From positions 1,426,001 through 1,490,000 of the forward strand of contig NC_019697.1 in assembly GCF_000317145.1 (NCBI RefSeq): a stretch of DNA of 64,000 bases, written 5' to 3'. The position numbers and the translations under genes were made by a program. Every line of letters starts with the position of its first letter. The first letter of the stretch is position 1. Source of the stretch: Chamaesiphon minutus PCC 6605 (GTDB taxonomy: Bacteria > Cyanobacteriota > Cyanobacteriia > Cyanobacteriales > Chamaesiphonaceae). Below are positions 51,555 to 59,515 of this stretch, piece after piece. A model generated the notes under the pieces. It was given only the letters and a program-made list of their open reading frames with translations. It made no database searches and was not told the origin of the DNA.

Positions 51555-52106
51555 GTGGAGCAATTTCTTTATTATCGAAGTTTGAGTAAAAGTGCAGATA
51601 TCTGGAGAAAGGGGAAAAAAATCAAAGCTTTTCCCCCTGATGTTGAAAAAGAGACATACTTGAGCCACATGACAATGGGAAAAGGATTTCCTTCGATATG
51701 GATGTCATCAAACAATGAAGATCTAGAAAGAATTGCTCTTGGGCTTATGCTATGCAAAGGAAGTCTTGACAGGATAGAATTTGTCGGATTAAATCTATGC
51801 TGTTTTGAAAAAACACAAGTCAAAATTATCCAATCTTCTAATCCTCAATTTCCATTACCTTCGGTTGGCAATCTTCATCATGAATTACACAGCTATAATG
51901 ACGACAATATTACCGAATCAATTGAAATATTCCTACATTGCAATGGAAAGATCGAGAAATTTCCAAAAGTCTCGAATTCAGACACAGAGACAAGTATGCT
52001 AAATATAGCAAAGAAGTATATCGATGAAATAAGTGGTGAAGTTTATATAAAGAAAGCTAGGGACTGGATTGAAAAATACGGAAAATCTCAAGTAACTGGG
52101 AATTAA
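51555..52106 (+). CDS. Hypothetical protein, third gene of the TIGR04255 module (183 aa)
   Basis: GTG start 3 bp after the previous stop. Mixed alpha/beta; SIWMSSNNEDLERIALGLML and ESIEIFLHCNGKIEKFPKVS. No known motif. The shared codon style and spacing place it in the operon. Ends 60 bp before a decayed ABC ATPase copy. Confidence 0.55.
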   Translation: MEQFLYYRSLSKSADIWRKGKKIKAFPPDVEKETYLSHMTMGKGFPSIWMSSNNEDLERIALGLMLCKGSLDRIEFVGLNLCCFEKTQVKIIQSSNPQFPLPSVGNLHHELHSYNDDNITESIEIFLHCNGKIEKFPKVSNSDTETSMLNIAKKYIDEISGEVYIKKARDWIEKYGKSQVTGN

Positions 52107-52165
52107 AAAAGACAGTTGAATTAAATGGAGTTATTTCTCGATCTACTATAGACGTTAGTAGATCT

Positions 52166-52681
52166 AGGACAAATCCTCTTCGATGGCAAAGTAGTATCAG
52201 AAAAAGGTGGACTCGATCGCGCCAAGCACAAACCAGAAATTGGCATGGTATTCCAGCAACTCTACCTATGACCACATCTAACCGTCTTAGATAATGTCTC
52301 CCTCCCCCTCCATCTACGCCAAGGCGGACACAAAAAAATAGCTGATGGACTCGCGATCGAAAAACTATCCCAACTCGGCGTAATCGGCAAAGAAACCGCC
52401 TATCTCCATCAACTCTCATGCGGACAAAGACAGCGAGTCGCCCTAGCCAGAGCCTTAGCTCATTCCCCTAGCCTTCTGCTCCTCGATGAAATCATCGCCA
52501 ACCTAGATCCCGAAACCGCCAGCGTCGTCCTCGAACTCGTCGAGAAAATTATCCTTTCCGGTACCACTTTCATCATGATTTCCCACCTACCCGTCACATC
52601 TCCAGTCTGGATGTACGAACTAAACGCCACCAACTGGACAGTGGAAACAAGGCAACAGCATCAAGAATTTGAGAATCGATG
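52166..52681 (+). pseudogene. Decayed partial copy of the ABC ATPase gene
   Basis: Matches the end of the ATPase at 49216-49724 nearly base for base, but the Trp codon of the LYLWPHL stretch is TGA (52269-52271) and the LSGGQ signature reads LSCGQ. The 5' third is missing, and a 9-bp inverted repeat (GATCTACTA/TAGTAGATC, 52140-52164) marks its start. The TIGR04255 module lies between the two copies. Confidence 0.85.
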
Positions 52682-52809
52682 AATTAGCCTATCCAGGCAT
52701 GGCAATTATCCCTGAAGGAGGGCGGATATTGAAATTCGTCGAAATCACCCAACAAGGCATCAGCATCGTGTTAGTAGAACAAAAGATTCATCCGAGTTTT
52801 ATTAAGTGA
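52673..52809 (+). pseudogene. Possible LivF-like fragment
   Basis: Reads RIDELAYPGMAIIPEGGRIL then KFVEITQQGISIVLVEQKIH before a TGA; the last part resembles the ATPase end of branched-chain amino acid importers (GITILLVEQN). It is a remnant at best. The ends join the ATPase pseudogene with no spacer. Confidence 0.3.
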
Positions 52810-53015
52810 CAGCGACATTGGCAATCGCCTCCCCTGTCACCGATCCGGAGAAATGAGAGTACGATATCGCGCTTTTTCGCTTTATAGTTATTTTAATCAA
52901 GAATGATACAACTACCGTTCGCTCGAACCGCTGTTGACAATGGATTGAGCGAATCAGGCTGTCTCAAACTTATTTGGAATGACTGTACCAAGGCAAAATA
53001 GCGATGCTGACAGCA

Positions 53016-53288
53016 TCAACCCATCATCAATCTGATATCTTTGAGCAACTTATACATAGTCAGTGGCGATGCTGGAAATGGCTCGAACCCAAAATGACCA
53101 TAAAACTTGCCCGCACTCTCATCTTTAGCATGAACCAGAATCGCCCTAATTCCAGCAATGTCAGCGGCATCTACGGTTCGACGCAAAGCATCCAACAATA
53201 AACCCTGTCCTAGCTTTTGCCCTTGAAAACGATTATCTACAGCCAACCGCGCCAAGATCATCACAGGAATCGGGTAACGTGCCAACCG
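53016..53288 (-). pseudogene. TacT-like GNAT toxin, C-terminal part (split by IS607)
   Basis: LARYPIPVMILARLAVDNRF and QGQKLGQGLLLDALRRT give the acetyl-CoA-binding R/Q-x-x-G-x-G/A loop; the end FYGHFGFEPFPASPLTMYKL is typical of TacT toxins that acetylate aminoacyl-tRNA. Its N-terminal part lies at 55243-55487; the IS607 element separates them. Joining across the element restores SKGLARY. Confidence 0.85.
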
Positions 53289-53480
53289 CTTGATAGAACC
53301 TATACAAATCTAGACAAGCTAGATTGATGTCTACTTCCTACTTCAACGGGGGCATCGGAGCGGCTATCCCTCTGTAGGCTTCCAGGCGCAAGCTGCACCC
53401 AGTATAGTGTTTAGGCTACTATAAGCGGCGCATCGAACGGGAGGTTCCCTCCCGTTTGTGTGCGACAAGACAGAGCTTGA
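53289..53480 (-). ncRNA. Possible TnpB guide (omega) RNA
   Basis: TnpB elements usually make a guide RNA from the end of tnpB through the right end of the element. Here that is the stretch 3' of the TnpB stop (53289-53410, with hairpin-prone sequence near 53330-53400) plus the end of the gene. Predicted by position only. Confidence 0.3.
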
Positions 53481-54571
53481 TGTTCTAGATTGCGTGCAGC
53501 ATTCAGATCGCGGTCGATAGTGATATTGCATTGCTGACAGTTAAAAACACGTTCTTTGAGCAGCATGTCTTGGATATGCCCACAACAAGAACAAGTTTTA
53601 GAACTTGGAAAAAAGCGACCTACAGTAATCAATTCACTACCATATAGCTCACATTTATAAGTTAATTGGCGACGAAATTCATACATACCTAAATCTGCAA
53701 TTGACTTAGCCAAACAATGATTGGATAACATTCCCGATACATTCAAATCTTCAATTACTACTTGGCTGTGGTTCTTAGCCAAGTGAGTAGTTAATTTGTT
53801 AAGTGTATCTTTACGAATGTTGGCAGTTTTTGCATGTTGTTTGGCTACTTTTAAATTCGCCTTTTGTCGATTGTTTGAGCCTTTAACCTTGCGGCTAGCT
53901 GCTTTTTGAAGCCTAGCTAATCTGGATTGAGATTGACGGTAAGGTTGAGGGTTGGGGAACGTTGCACCTGTGCTTAAAGTAGCTAGTGTTTTAATCCCTA
54001 AGTCTACACCACAAACACCAACTAGTTTAGCTGTAGTGTTTGGTTCGACTTCATAGCTAAAAGAGACAAACCAACGGTCAGCGGTTCGACTAATTATTGC
54101 TGTTTTAGGCGTCAATCCTTGCGGCAATCGTTCGTAAGTCTTTACTACTCCTATTTTTGGTAATTGAAGCCAACGATGTTCAACTTTAATAGTCCCTTCC
54201 AAGGTAAAGCTATCATGCTGACCTTTGCGCTTGAATCTGGGAAAGCCCACCCGCCGACCATTCGCAGTTTTCTTTCTAAAGAAATCAGAAAATGCACTCG
54301 CTAAGTATCTCAGCGCATATTGAGGGCTAGTTTTGGATACTTCGTAATACCAAGGGTTTTCAACCTTCACCCACTTGACTAGGAATTTATGCAGATCGAT
54401 CGCTGATGGAAATCTTAGTTTCTCTGTTGGATTTTCTCGATTGTAGTCGAGAATTTTTTTACACAGATCTAAGCCCCAGTTCCAAGCATGACGAGCTACA
54501 CCCGCATGTCTAGCCAGTTGAGTTCTTTGATAGTTATTCAGTTTTAGTTCGGTTTTAAAACTGATTCTCAT
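53411..54571 (-). CDS. tnpB: TnpB RNA-guided nuclease (386 aa)
   Basis: Ancestor-type Cas12 relative. N-terminal FKTELKLNNYQRTQLARHAG; RuvC acids D190 (GVDLGIKTLATL), E274 (VVIEDLNVSG) and D353/355 (IDRDLNAARN); a four-Cys zinc finger (TCSCCGHIQ, FNCQQCNI). All active residues are present, so it may cleave DNA. Overlaps tnpA by 4 bp (ATGA). Confidence 0.93.
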   Translation of the reverse strand: MRISFKTELKLNNYQRTQLARHAGVARHAWNWGLDLCKKILDYNRENPTEKLRFPSAIDLHKFLVKWVKVENPWYYEVSKTSPQYALRYLASAFSDFFRKKTANGRRVGFPRFKRKGQHDSFTLEGTIKVEHRWLQLPKIGVVKTYERLPQGLTPKTAIISRTADRWFVSFSYEVEPNTTAKLVGVCGVDLGIKTLATLSTGATFPNPQPYRQSQSRLARLQKAASRKVKGSNNRQKANLKVAKQHAKTANIRKDTLNKLTTHLAKNHSQVVIEDLNVSGMLSNHCLAKSIADLGMYEFRRQLTYKCELYGSELITVGRFFPSSKTCSCCGHIQDMLLKERVFNCQQCNITIDRDLNAARNLEHQALSCRTQTGGNLPFDAPLIVA

Positions 54572-55170
54572 AACTGTTTTGCTACCTCCTTTAACTCTTC
54601 TACTATTTTCTTATTCTTATGAGAACGACTACCGTATAAACGAGCAGAAAATACAGTGATGATTTCGAGTACGTCTGATGCTAAATCTTCCTCAAATGTA
54701 CTATCATCAGAGCGATTGATAATTATCACCTCTGTTCCAAATTGTTCGCATAATGTGAAAATTAGATCTGACCCAAATCTAAGTAATCTATCTTTATGAG
54801 TTAGAACTAGTCGTTCAACTTGATAAGATGTAATTAACTTGATTAGCCTAATTAGTCCTTTCTTTTTATAGTTCATTCCACTGCCAAGATCTTGAATTAC
54901 TTCAAACCCCCAGCCATGTTTAGCACAATAACTTTCTAAAACTATAACTTGCCTAGTTAGATCTTCTTTCTGGTCGTGACTAGAAACTCTGGCATAGCCT
55001 ACTGTTAATTGAGTATCCGATTTATTGCTAATTAAATCTGCTATGTCATACCGACGATGACCGCCAGCAGTGCGAGTGGACTTGATTTTTCCATCAAGTT
55101 CCCATCTGTGTAGGGTTCTAACCGTTACACCGAGTAAGGTGGCTGCTTCCTGTGGCGTTAAACTAGACAT
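54568..55170 (-). CDS. tnpA: IS607 serine transposase (200 aa)
   Basis: MerR-type helix-turn-helix (TPQEAATLLGVTVRTLHRWE, GGHRRYDIADL) followed by a small serine recombinase domain: VGYARVSSHDQKEDL with the nucleophile serine near 63-64. It would move the element through a circular intermediate. Starts just inside the element's right end. Confidence 0.93.
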   Translation of the reverse strand: MSSLTPQEAATLLGVTVRTLHRWELDGKIKSTRTAGGHRRYDIADLISNKSDTQLTVGYARVSSHDQKEDLTRQVIVLESYCAKHGWGFEVIQDLGSGMNYKKKGLIRLIKLITSYQVERLVLTHKDRLLRFGSDLIFTLCEQFGTEVIIINRSDDSTFEEDLASDVLEIITVFSARLYGSRSHKNKKIVEELKEVAKQL

Positions 55171-55242
55171 AAAATCATTATAACAGATAATTTGTCTAGT
55201 TATGTATAGTTTGATCTAGGTATTTAGGTGCAGTTCAAAAAC

Positions 55243-55487
55243 CCTTTGCTCATTCCTTCAGGTGACTCAGAATGCGTGACTTCTCCCACCGTGAGGGTGT
55301 AATAACCAACCACCCGTTCGCCAATTAATGCCAGCCAAGTTTGGGCACTATCTTTCTTTTGATTTTGGGATGCGTATCGGTGTAAAAACTGATTTAGTGC
55401 CTCTACCCCACAATCGAATTCGGCGATCGGTTGCCTAGATGTAAGTTTTTCGATCCTTGGCTGAGAATCGTCTGCGGCTAGGGACAT
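55243..55487 (-). pseudogene. TacT-like GNAT toxin, N-terminal part (split by IS607)
   Basis: MSLAADDSQPRIEKLTSRQP, IAEFDCGVEALNQFLHRYAS and DSAQTWLALIGERVVGYYTL are the standard opening of TacT GNAT toxins. After SKG the frame enters IS607 and stops. Overlaps the antitoxin end by 10 bp, as usual in tacAT operons. The toxin is broken, the antitoxin is intact. Confidence 0.85.
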
Positions 55488-55759
55488 CGATCGAACACAC
55501 TGGGCGTATTTAGCAGTTGTTGCAGACGGGGATGAGTACGAGGCGGAGCATCAAGAGCTGCCTGGAAAGCATCCCATTCTTTATCGTTGAGACTAAATTG
55601 TCTTCGTTCGGCTAGGGTACTTTCTGCTTCTGTCAGAGCAGTCTCCAGTACGAACTCACTGAGGGTTTGATGACGAGATTGTGCCGCAGCTTGCAACAAC
55701 CTCTTCGCAGTTGGGGAAAGACGAATATCTAGCCTTTCTGTCCGTAAATTAGAAGACAT
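55478..55759 (-). CDS. TacA-like DUF1778 antitoxin (93 aa)
   Basis: Ribbon-helix-helix antitoxin: RTERLDIRLSPTAKRLLQAA for DNA binding and DKEWDAFQAALDAPP for toxin neutralisation, the typical TacA/DUF1778 pattern. It is now partnerless because the toxin gene is split. Confidence 0.88.
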   Translation of the reverse strand: MSSNLRTERLDIRLSPTAKRLLQAAAQSRHQTLSEFVLETALTEAESTLAERRQFSLNDKEWDAFQAALDAPPRTHPRLQQLLNTPSVFDRCP

Positions 55760-55831
55760 ACTCGATACCTTGGCAATTTAATCCTATTTTACCTATAATT
55801 TCTATAGGAGCTATAGAAATATATCCAAGCC

Positions 55832-56179
55832 ATGTCAGCAACCACCGTCTCCGCCCATACCAGTACAGAAATTGCCGAGCGGATCGATGCGATCGCTAAA
55901 TCCGAGCGACGCAACCGCTCCCAAATCGTCGCGATGGCGTTAGAGCTATTCGTCGAACTCCCCCCACAAGCACGCGCAGCTTGGCTGAAAATCAGCACCA
56001 CTGGTTCCGATCGAGAACTGAAAACCCTGATCGATAAAATTAGCCGCACGATCGTCGATCTTCAATACGAAACAGCACGAGAACAGGCGATCGCCCAAAT
56101 TCAGCTCGAACATCTAGAGCCATTAGCAACTGAGGACGACATTCTTGCCGCTGCCGTTCGCATCACCAAGTCAAAATAG
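55832..56179 (+). CDS. Ribbon-helix-helix antitoxin (115 aa)
   Basis: CopG/ParD-like: TSTEIAERIDAIAKSERRNR, SQIVAMALELFVELPP is a clear RHH dimer segment. The C-terminal half (IDKISRTIVDLQYETAREQA) would bind the following toxin, whose gene begins 2 bp later. Confidence 0.8.
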   Translation: MSATTVSAHTSTEIAERIDAIAKSERRNRSQIVAMALELFVELPPQARAAWLKISTTGSDRELKTLIDKISRTIVDLQYETAREQAIAQIQLEHLEPLATEDDILAAAVRITKSK

Positions 56180-56181
56180 CG

Positions 56182-56718
56182 ATGTTACGGTTGTGTCTGG
56201 ACTTAAATATTTGGGTGGCAGCTTTACTCGCCGACGGCAAAGGTAGAAATAACACAGCATCCCAGTATCTCGTAGAAGTAGTCAGGAGCGGTAATTCTCC
56301 GGCTGGCTCGATTAGCTTGGTAGTGTCTTGGGGCATGTTGGACGAACTCAGATCTGTCATCATCGAGCATTTAAACTTGAGCGAAGAAACCGCCACCAGC
56401 TATACAATAGCGATCGAAGAATATGCCAGACTGGGAACGCAGTTAACGTTGGGCGGTACGGGAGTTATTGCTTTGAGAGATACAGAAGACGCTCATGTTC
56501 TCGAAACCGCGATTGCAGGTAGGGCAGATTTTCTAGTCACAGCCAATTTTAGAGATTTTATCGTCGATCGAGACACCACAATCTCCATTCCAGAGCGTCA
56601 TTCATTCTATTATGGTGCGGCACATAACTTACAAATCGTTCATCCCTATCTCATGGTTGAATGGCTCAAAAGTGGAAAATTACCAACAATCCCGCCCCAA
56701 CATCCCGCTAATCTTTAG
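56182..56718 (+). CDS. PIN-domain toxin (178 aa)
   Basis: PIN-fold nuclease: LRLCLDLNIWVAALLADGKG gives the first Asp; ALRDTEDAHVLETAIAGRAD and FLVTANFRDFIV carry the other acids. Pairs with the RHH antitoxin 2 bp upstream. Ends overlapping the convergent 129-aa gene by 4 bp. Confidence 0.8.
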   Translation: MLRLCLDLNIWVAALLADGKGRNNTASQYLVEVVRSGNSPAGSISLVVSWGMLDELRSVIIEHLNLSEETATSYTIAIEEYARLGTQLTLGGTGVIALRDTEDAHVLETAIAGRADFLVTANFRDFIVDRDTTISIPERHSFYYGAAHNLQIVHPYLMVEWLKSGKLPTIPPQHPANL

Positions 56719-57104
56719 CATTCATCACAAAAGAGATCGCGGAATGTTACCTTCAGCCAAGTAGCTTGAGGAAAGTCCGAGTAGCCTGCCAACACTCTAT
56801 TCGAGATATCGGCAATACCTAAAAAAGCCACATCTCCACTAACTGGCGGCTCGTACCAAATCAAACTGGGGGGAATTGTTGGGATCGCTGATTCTCCCTG
56901 CCAAATTACTCTGGCAAAAGCGTCGCAAATAACCGAATTTCCCATTATTATTGTCGCTGTAATTATTGGATATTCATCGCCTTGTGAGTCGTATTTAAAG
57001 CAATTAGTGCGAATCTCTTCAATTGTCGTCGGTACGATTGTCAAACACAAATTATCTTGACACAGCCAACTTTCTGGCAAACTGTCATTAATCCAAATTG
57101 TCAT
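56715..57104 (-). CDS. Hypothetical protein (129 aa)
   Basis: Unrecognised. Beta-rich: WICQD-type strands, PTTIEEIRTNCFKYDSQGDE, YPIITATIIMGNSVICDAFA, SGDVAFLGIADISNRVL. Cys residues at the ends. Convergent with the PIN toxin, four bases shared; it could be an immunity-like or unrelated plasmid gene. Confidence 0.5.
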   Translation of the reverse strand: MTIWINDSLPESWLCQDNLCLTIVPTTIEEIRTNCFKYDSQGDEYPIITATIIMGNSVICDAFARVIWQGESAIPTIPPSLIWYEPPVSGDVAFLGIADISNRVLAGYSDFPQATWLKVTFRDLFCDEC

Positions 57105-57354
57105 GCCACCCCCCCAAATAAAAATGTAAAACCAATATCGATCTTAACATTAGCGTTCGCAACACCCGTTACTGAACCGAGGGCACCAGAATTGGATGCT
57201 GTTCTTCGATCCGCTGCCGTAAACATTTTTGATTGACGAGATCGGGATAATTTGGTCTAGTAAAACATCCTCATATCGATCGCAATCGATTACTCGATCG
57301 TTCTCAAAAACAATATTTTTTCAACATAGGCACTGGTAGATCGGATTGCATCAC

Positions 57355-57954
57355 TCACCCAGATACAGAATAATGAAAAAAAGGTTGAATTTGACCGATC
57401 GTGGATAAAAGCTCGGCAACTTTAGCATTGGTAGATCGATCGGCACGAGGATAAATCAGACAACTGCGTACCTGTCGATCGTACCCAGTATAATTGAGTT
57501 TTTGAAGATCGATATCGGATAGACTGACTAGTATATTTTTTTGACCGAGCGTTTTTAGTGTCAGAGAATCGACCCTGCTAAAAATCGTCTTCCATATATC
57601 TGCTGTGTAAGCTTGACTCAGAAAAAAACTATATTTTAAGTGCCGATATTTATTAGTAAATCCTGCTACTAAGGAAACAATCTCTTGTAACTCCCGATGA
57701 CATGGGGGTAGAATTTGCCACCAGTGAGCGCGAGTATCGATACTCAGAGGTAAACGTTCTAGATACATATTAAATTTTACGGGATCGCACTCAGACACGA
57801 TCGCATGAGCTTGACGATCGCACATCAACTCATCTAATTGCCAGTCAGGGAGCTGATGAAACACATGCTGTTGATATGAGGCTCCATAACACGTCAGCAG
57901 AGTTTGCAAGGCGCGATCGACCAATTCTCCCCCCGACGAAACATAATTAATCAA
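57355..57954 (-). CDS. Hypothetical protein, last gene of the 57-64 kb operon (199 aa)
   Basis: Unrecognised soluble-looking protein: ELVDRALQTLLTCYGASYQQ, DWQLDELMCDRQAHAIVSE, TLKTLGQKNILVSLSDIDLQ. Overlaps the ParA-like gene by 4 bp (ATGA), so translation is coupled. The 250-bp gap after it (57105-57354) holds no gene that I can support. Confidence 0.6.
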   Translation of the reverse strand: MINYVSSGGELVDRALQTLLTCYGASYQQHVFHQLPDWQLDELMCDRQAHAIVSECDPVKFNMYLERLPLSIDTRAHWWQILPPCHRELQEIVSLVAGFTNKYRHLKYSFFLSQAYTADIWKTIFSRVDSLTLKTLGQKNILVSLSDIDLQKLNYTGYDRQVRSCLIYPRADRSTNAKVAELLSTIGQIQPFFHYSVSG

Positions 57955-58841
57955 GGCAAATAACCCGTATTCCTAAAAGATTGCCAATTATCCTCCAACC
58001 ATTTATCTATTTTCAGTTTCACGATCGGATTGAGTTGTTTCCCGTTATACCCGTTCTTGACTATTTCATGTAACGGCGTACCGAGATCTACCGCTTCAAG
58101 AATTGCCGGATCTGCGAGCCAAGGTAGAATATTTGCGATCTTAACTTTTCCATCTTGAGAGAGTTTGTCCAGTGCTGGCAGCGGATCGAATCTATCCCAG
58201 TTAGGAACTGCGCTAGTTATGCCTAAGTTGAACACGCAGACATGATGCAGGTTGGGATATCTGGTAACAAAATCTACGAACATCTGTTGTGATGTACCAC
58301 TCCCAAAGCTACACCACCAATTTATAACTTTAAAAGGTGGCGATTCGCTTGCCATTAGTAAATTTATATTATTACTTTCTAGCCAAATATCGATTCCATC
58401 GTTTGCTGGAAGTGAAACAATTAGATCCAGCTTGACACTGTAGATAATATCTAATAAGCGATCGCCTAAATAGCTAAACTTAGCATCTTTAGAGAAGATA
58501 ATTTGTTCGCTAAGTAGGATCGATCCTACTTTCGGGTCAGTATCTACTTTATCGGCTAACGATCGACCAAATCGACTGCCGATCGAACCAACTGAAGACT
58601 TAACCTCCTTATGCTGCCAAAGAGACACAGTTTCTCGATCGTAAGCACGAGCTACATTATAATTAGGATCGGCATCAATTAAGGTAAATAACCGACCGAG
58701 TTTAATAAATCTCTCGCAAAACAGCCGCGCTAGAGTAGATTTACCAGATCCGCCTAAAAATCCATTGCAAAGATGTAATGTGGGAGTAAAATTATCATTA
58801 TTTGTTTGTTCTAAATTCTCTTGCTGTTTATTGTTTGCCAT
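57951..58841 (-). CDS. ParA/MinD-like P-loop ATPase (296 aa)
   Basis: P-loop NTPase: LHLCNGFLGGSGKSTLARLF (Walker A at 28-36) with TLIDADPNYNVARAYD as switch/Walker B. The first lysine of the ParA deviant Walker A is Leu, so it may not dimerise in the ParA way. LDLIVSLPANDGIDIWL is a further strand. ATG 58841 is preferred over the longer frame, lying one base after the stop of the upstream gene. It may position the nearby membrane or AAA components. Confidence 0.75.
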   Translation of the reverse strand: MANNKQQENLEQTNNDNFTPTLHLCNGFLGGSGKSTLARLFCERFIKLGRLFTLIDADPNYNVARAYDRETVSLWQHKEVKSSVGSIGSRFGRSLADKVDTDPKVGSILLSEQIIFSKDAKFSYLGDRLLDIIYSVKLDLIVSLPANDGIDIWLESNNINLLMASESPPFKVINWWCSFGSGTSQQMFVDFVTRYPNLHHVCVFNLGITSAVPNWDRFDPLPALDKLSQDGKVKIANILPWLADPAILEAVDLGTPLHEIVKNGYNGKQLNPIVKLKIDKWLEDNWQSFRNTGYLP

Positions 58842-58842
58842 A

Positions 58843-59490
58843 TTAACGGATCTCCAGCATACAAACAGTTTTACCAGTCTTTTTGATTCCTTTACGAATA
58901 CACGCTTCCACCGATTTATTGCCAGACAAAAACGCACGACGCAGGATTTTCCCATCAGACGTACTCAACCATTCCAGCATCGCTCCATCAGAACCTCTGG
59001 CTAATCTTAATTGTTGAGGAAATATGACAAAATATGCCAGCAATGATGTAGCAATCATCCCGATTGAGAATCCACCCAGACTCCAACATAAACTCCTGAG
59101 TCTAGTGTTAATATTCCTGCCGCTACGATCGATTGCTTGTTTGGTTAAATCTCGATAAACTTCGCGATCTCGATCGAGTTTTGCAAGTAGTTCTTCTTGT
59201 CGAGTATCACTCTCTGAAGATTCGGTCTGGCGTTGCTGCCGCTCCTCTTCGAGTAACGATTGAATTGCTTGAGGCACAGCAGAAGTAACCACATGCAGAT
59301 ACTCGCTAATTTTCTCGATTTGGGCGATCGTCCCAGTTATATGATAGATCTCATCATCGGTAGATAGTTCGCGGCTGTTAACGAGTTTGTCGATGTTAGC
59401 TAATGCTTCTTTTCGATCGATCGCATCCAGATAGGAGGTAAGTGGGGACTTATCAGAACTGTCACCATTATTATTTTTAACTGTAACCAT
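58843..59490 (-). CDS. Single-membrane-span coiled-coil protein (215 aa)
   Basis: Residues 55-120 predict a charged coiled coil (SLLEEERQQRQTESSESDTR, QEELLAKLDRDREVYRDLTK), then one strong membrane span at about 137-157 (SLGGFSIGMIATSLLAYFVIF) and a basic C-terminus that ends with MLEIR. It lies between the AAA ATPase (25 bp) and ParA-like genes (1 bp), so probably a membrane anchor for them. No family recognised. Confidence 0.65.
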   Translation of the reverse strand: MVTVKNNNGDSSDKSPLTSYLDAIDRKEALANIDKLVNSRELSTDDEIYHITGTIAQIEKISEYLHVVTSAVPQAIQSLLEEERQQRQTESSESDTRQEELLAKLDRDREVYRDLTKQAIDRSGRNINTRLRSLCWSLGGFSIGMIATSLLAYFVIFPQQLRLARGSDGAMLEWLSTSDGKILRRAFLSGNKSVEACIRKGIKKTGKTVCMLEIR

Positions 59491-59515
59491 TTTACGTCAA
59501 GTATTATCTAGTTTA

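Larger units (their letters stand above)
53289..55242 (-). mobile_element. IS607-family element inserted in the TacT gene
   Basis: Contains a MerR-HTH serine transposase (tnpA) and TnpB in overlapping order, the IS607 layout. The borders lie within a few bases: left of it ...CGGTTGGCACG (minus sense) and right ...AGCAAAGG. Insertion at a GG dinucleotide is consistent with the family. No target duplication is expected or seen. Confidence 0.8.

Noticed and set aside
52057-52419. 120-aa minus-strand ORF (and the similar frame at 49186-49524)
   Set aside because: Antisense to the ABC ATPase and its pseudogene; the similarity between the two frames only reflects the duplication.
53004-53201. Plus-strand 65-aa ORF over the split toxin
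   Set aside because: Antisense to the GNAT C-terminal part, whose family match is clear.
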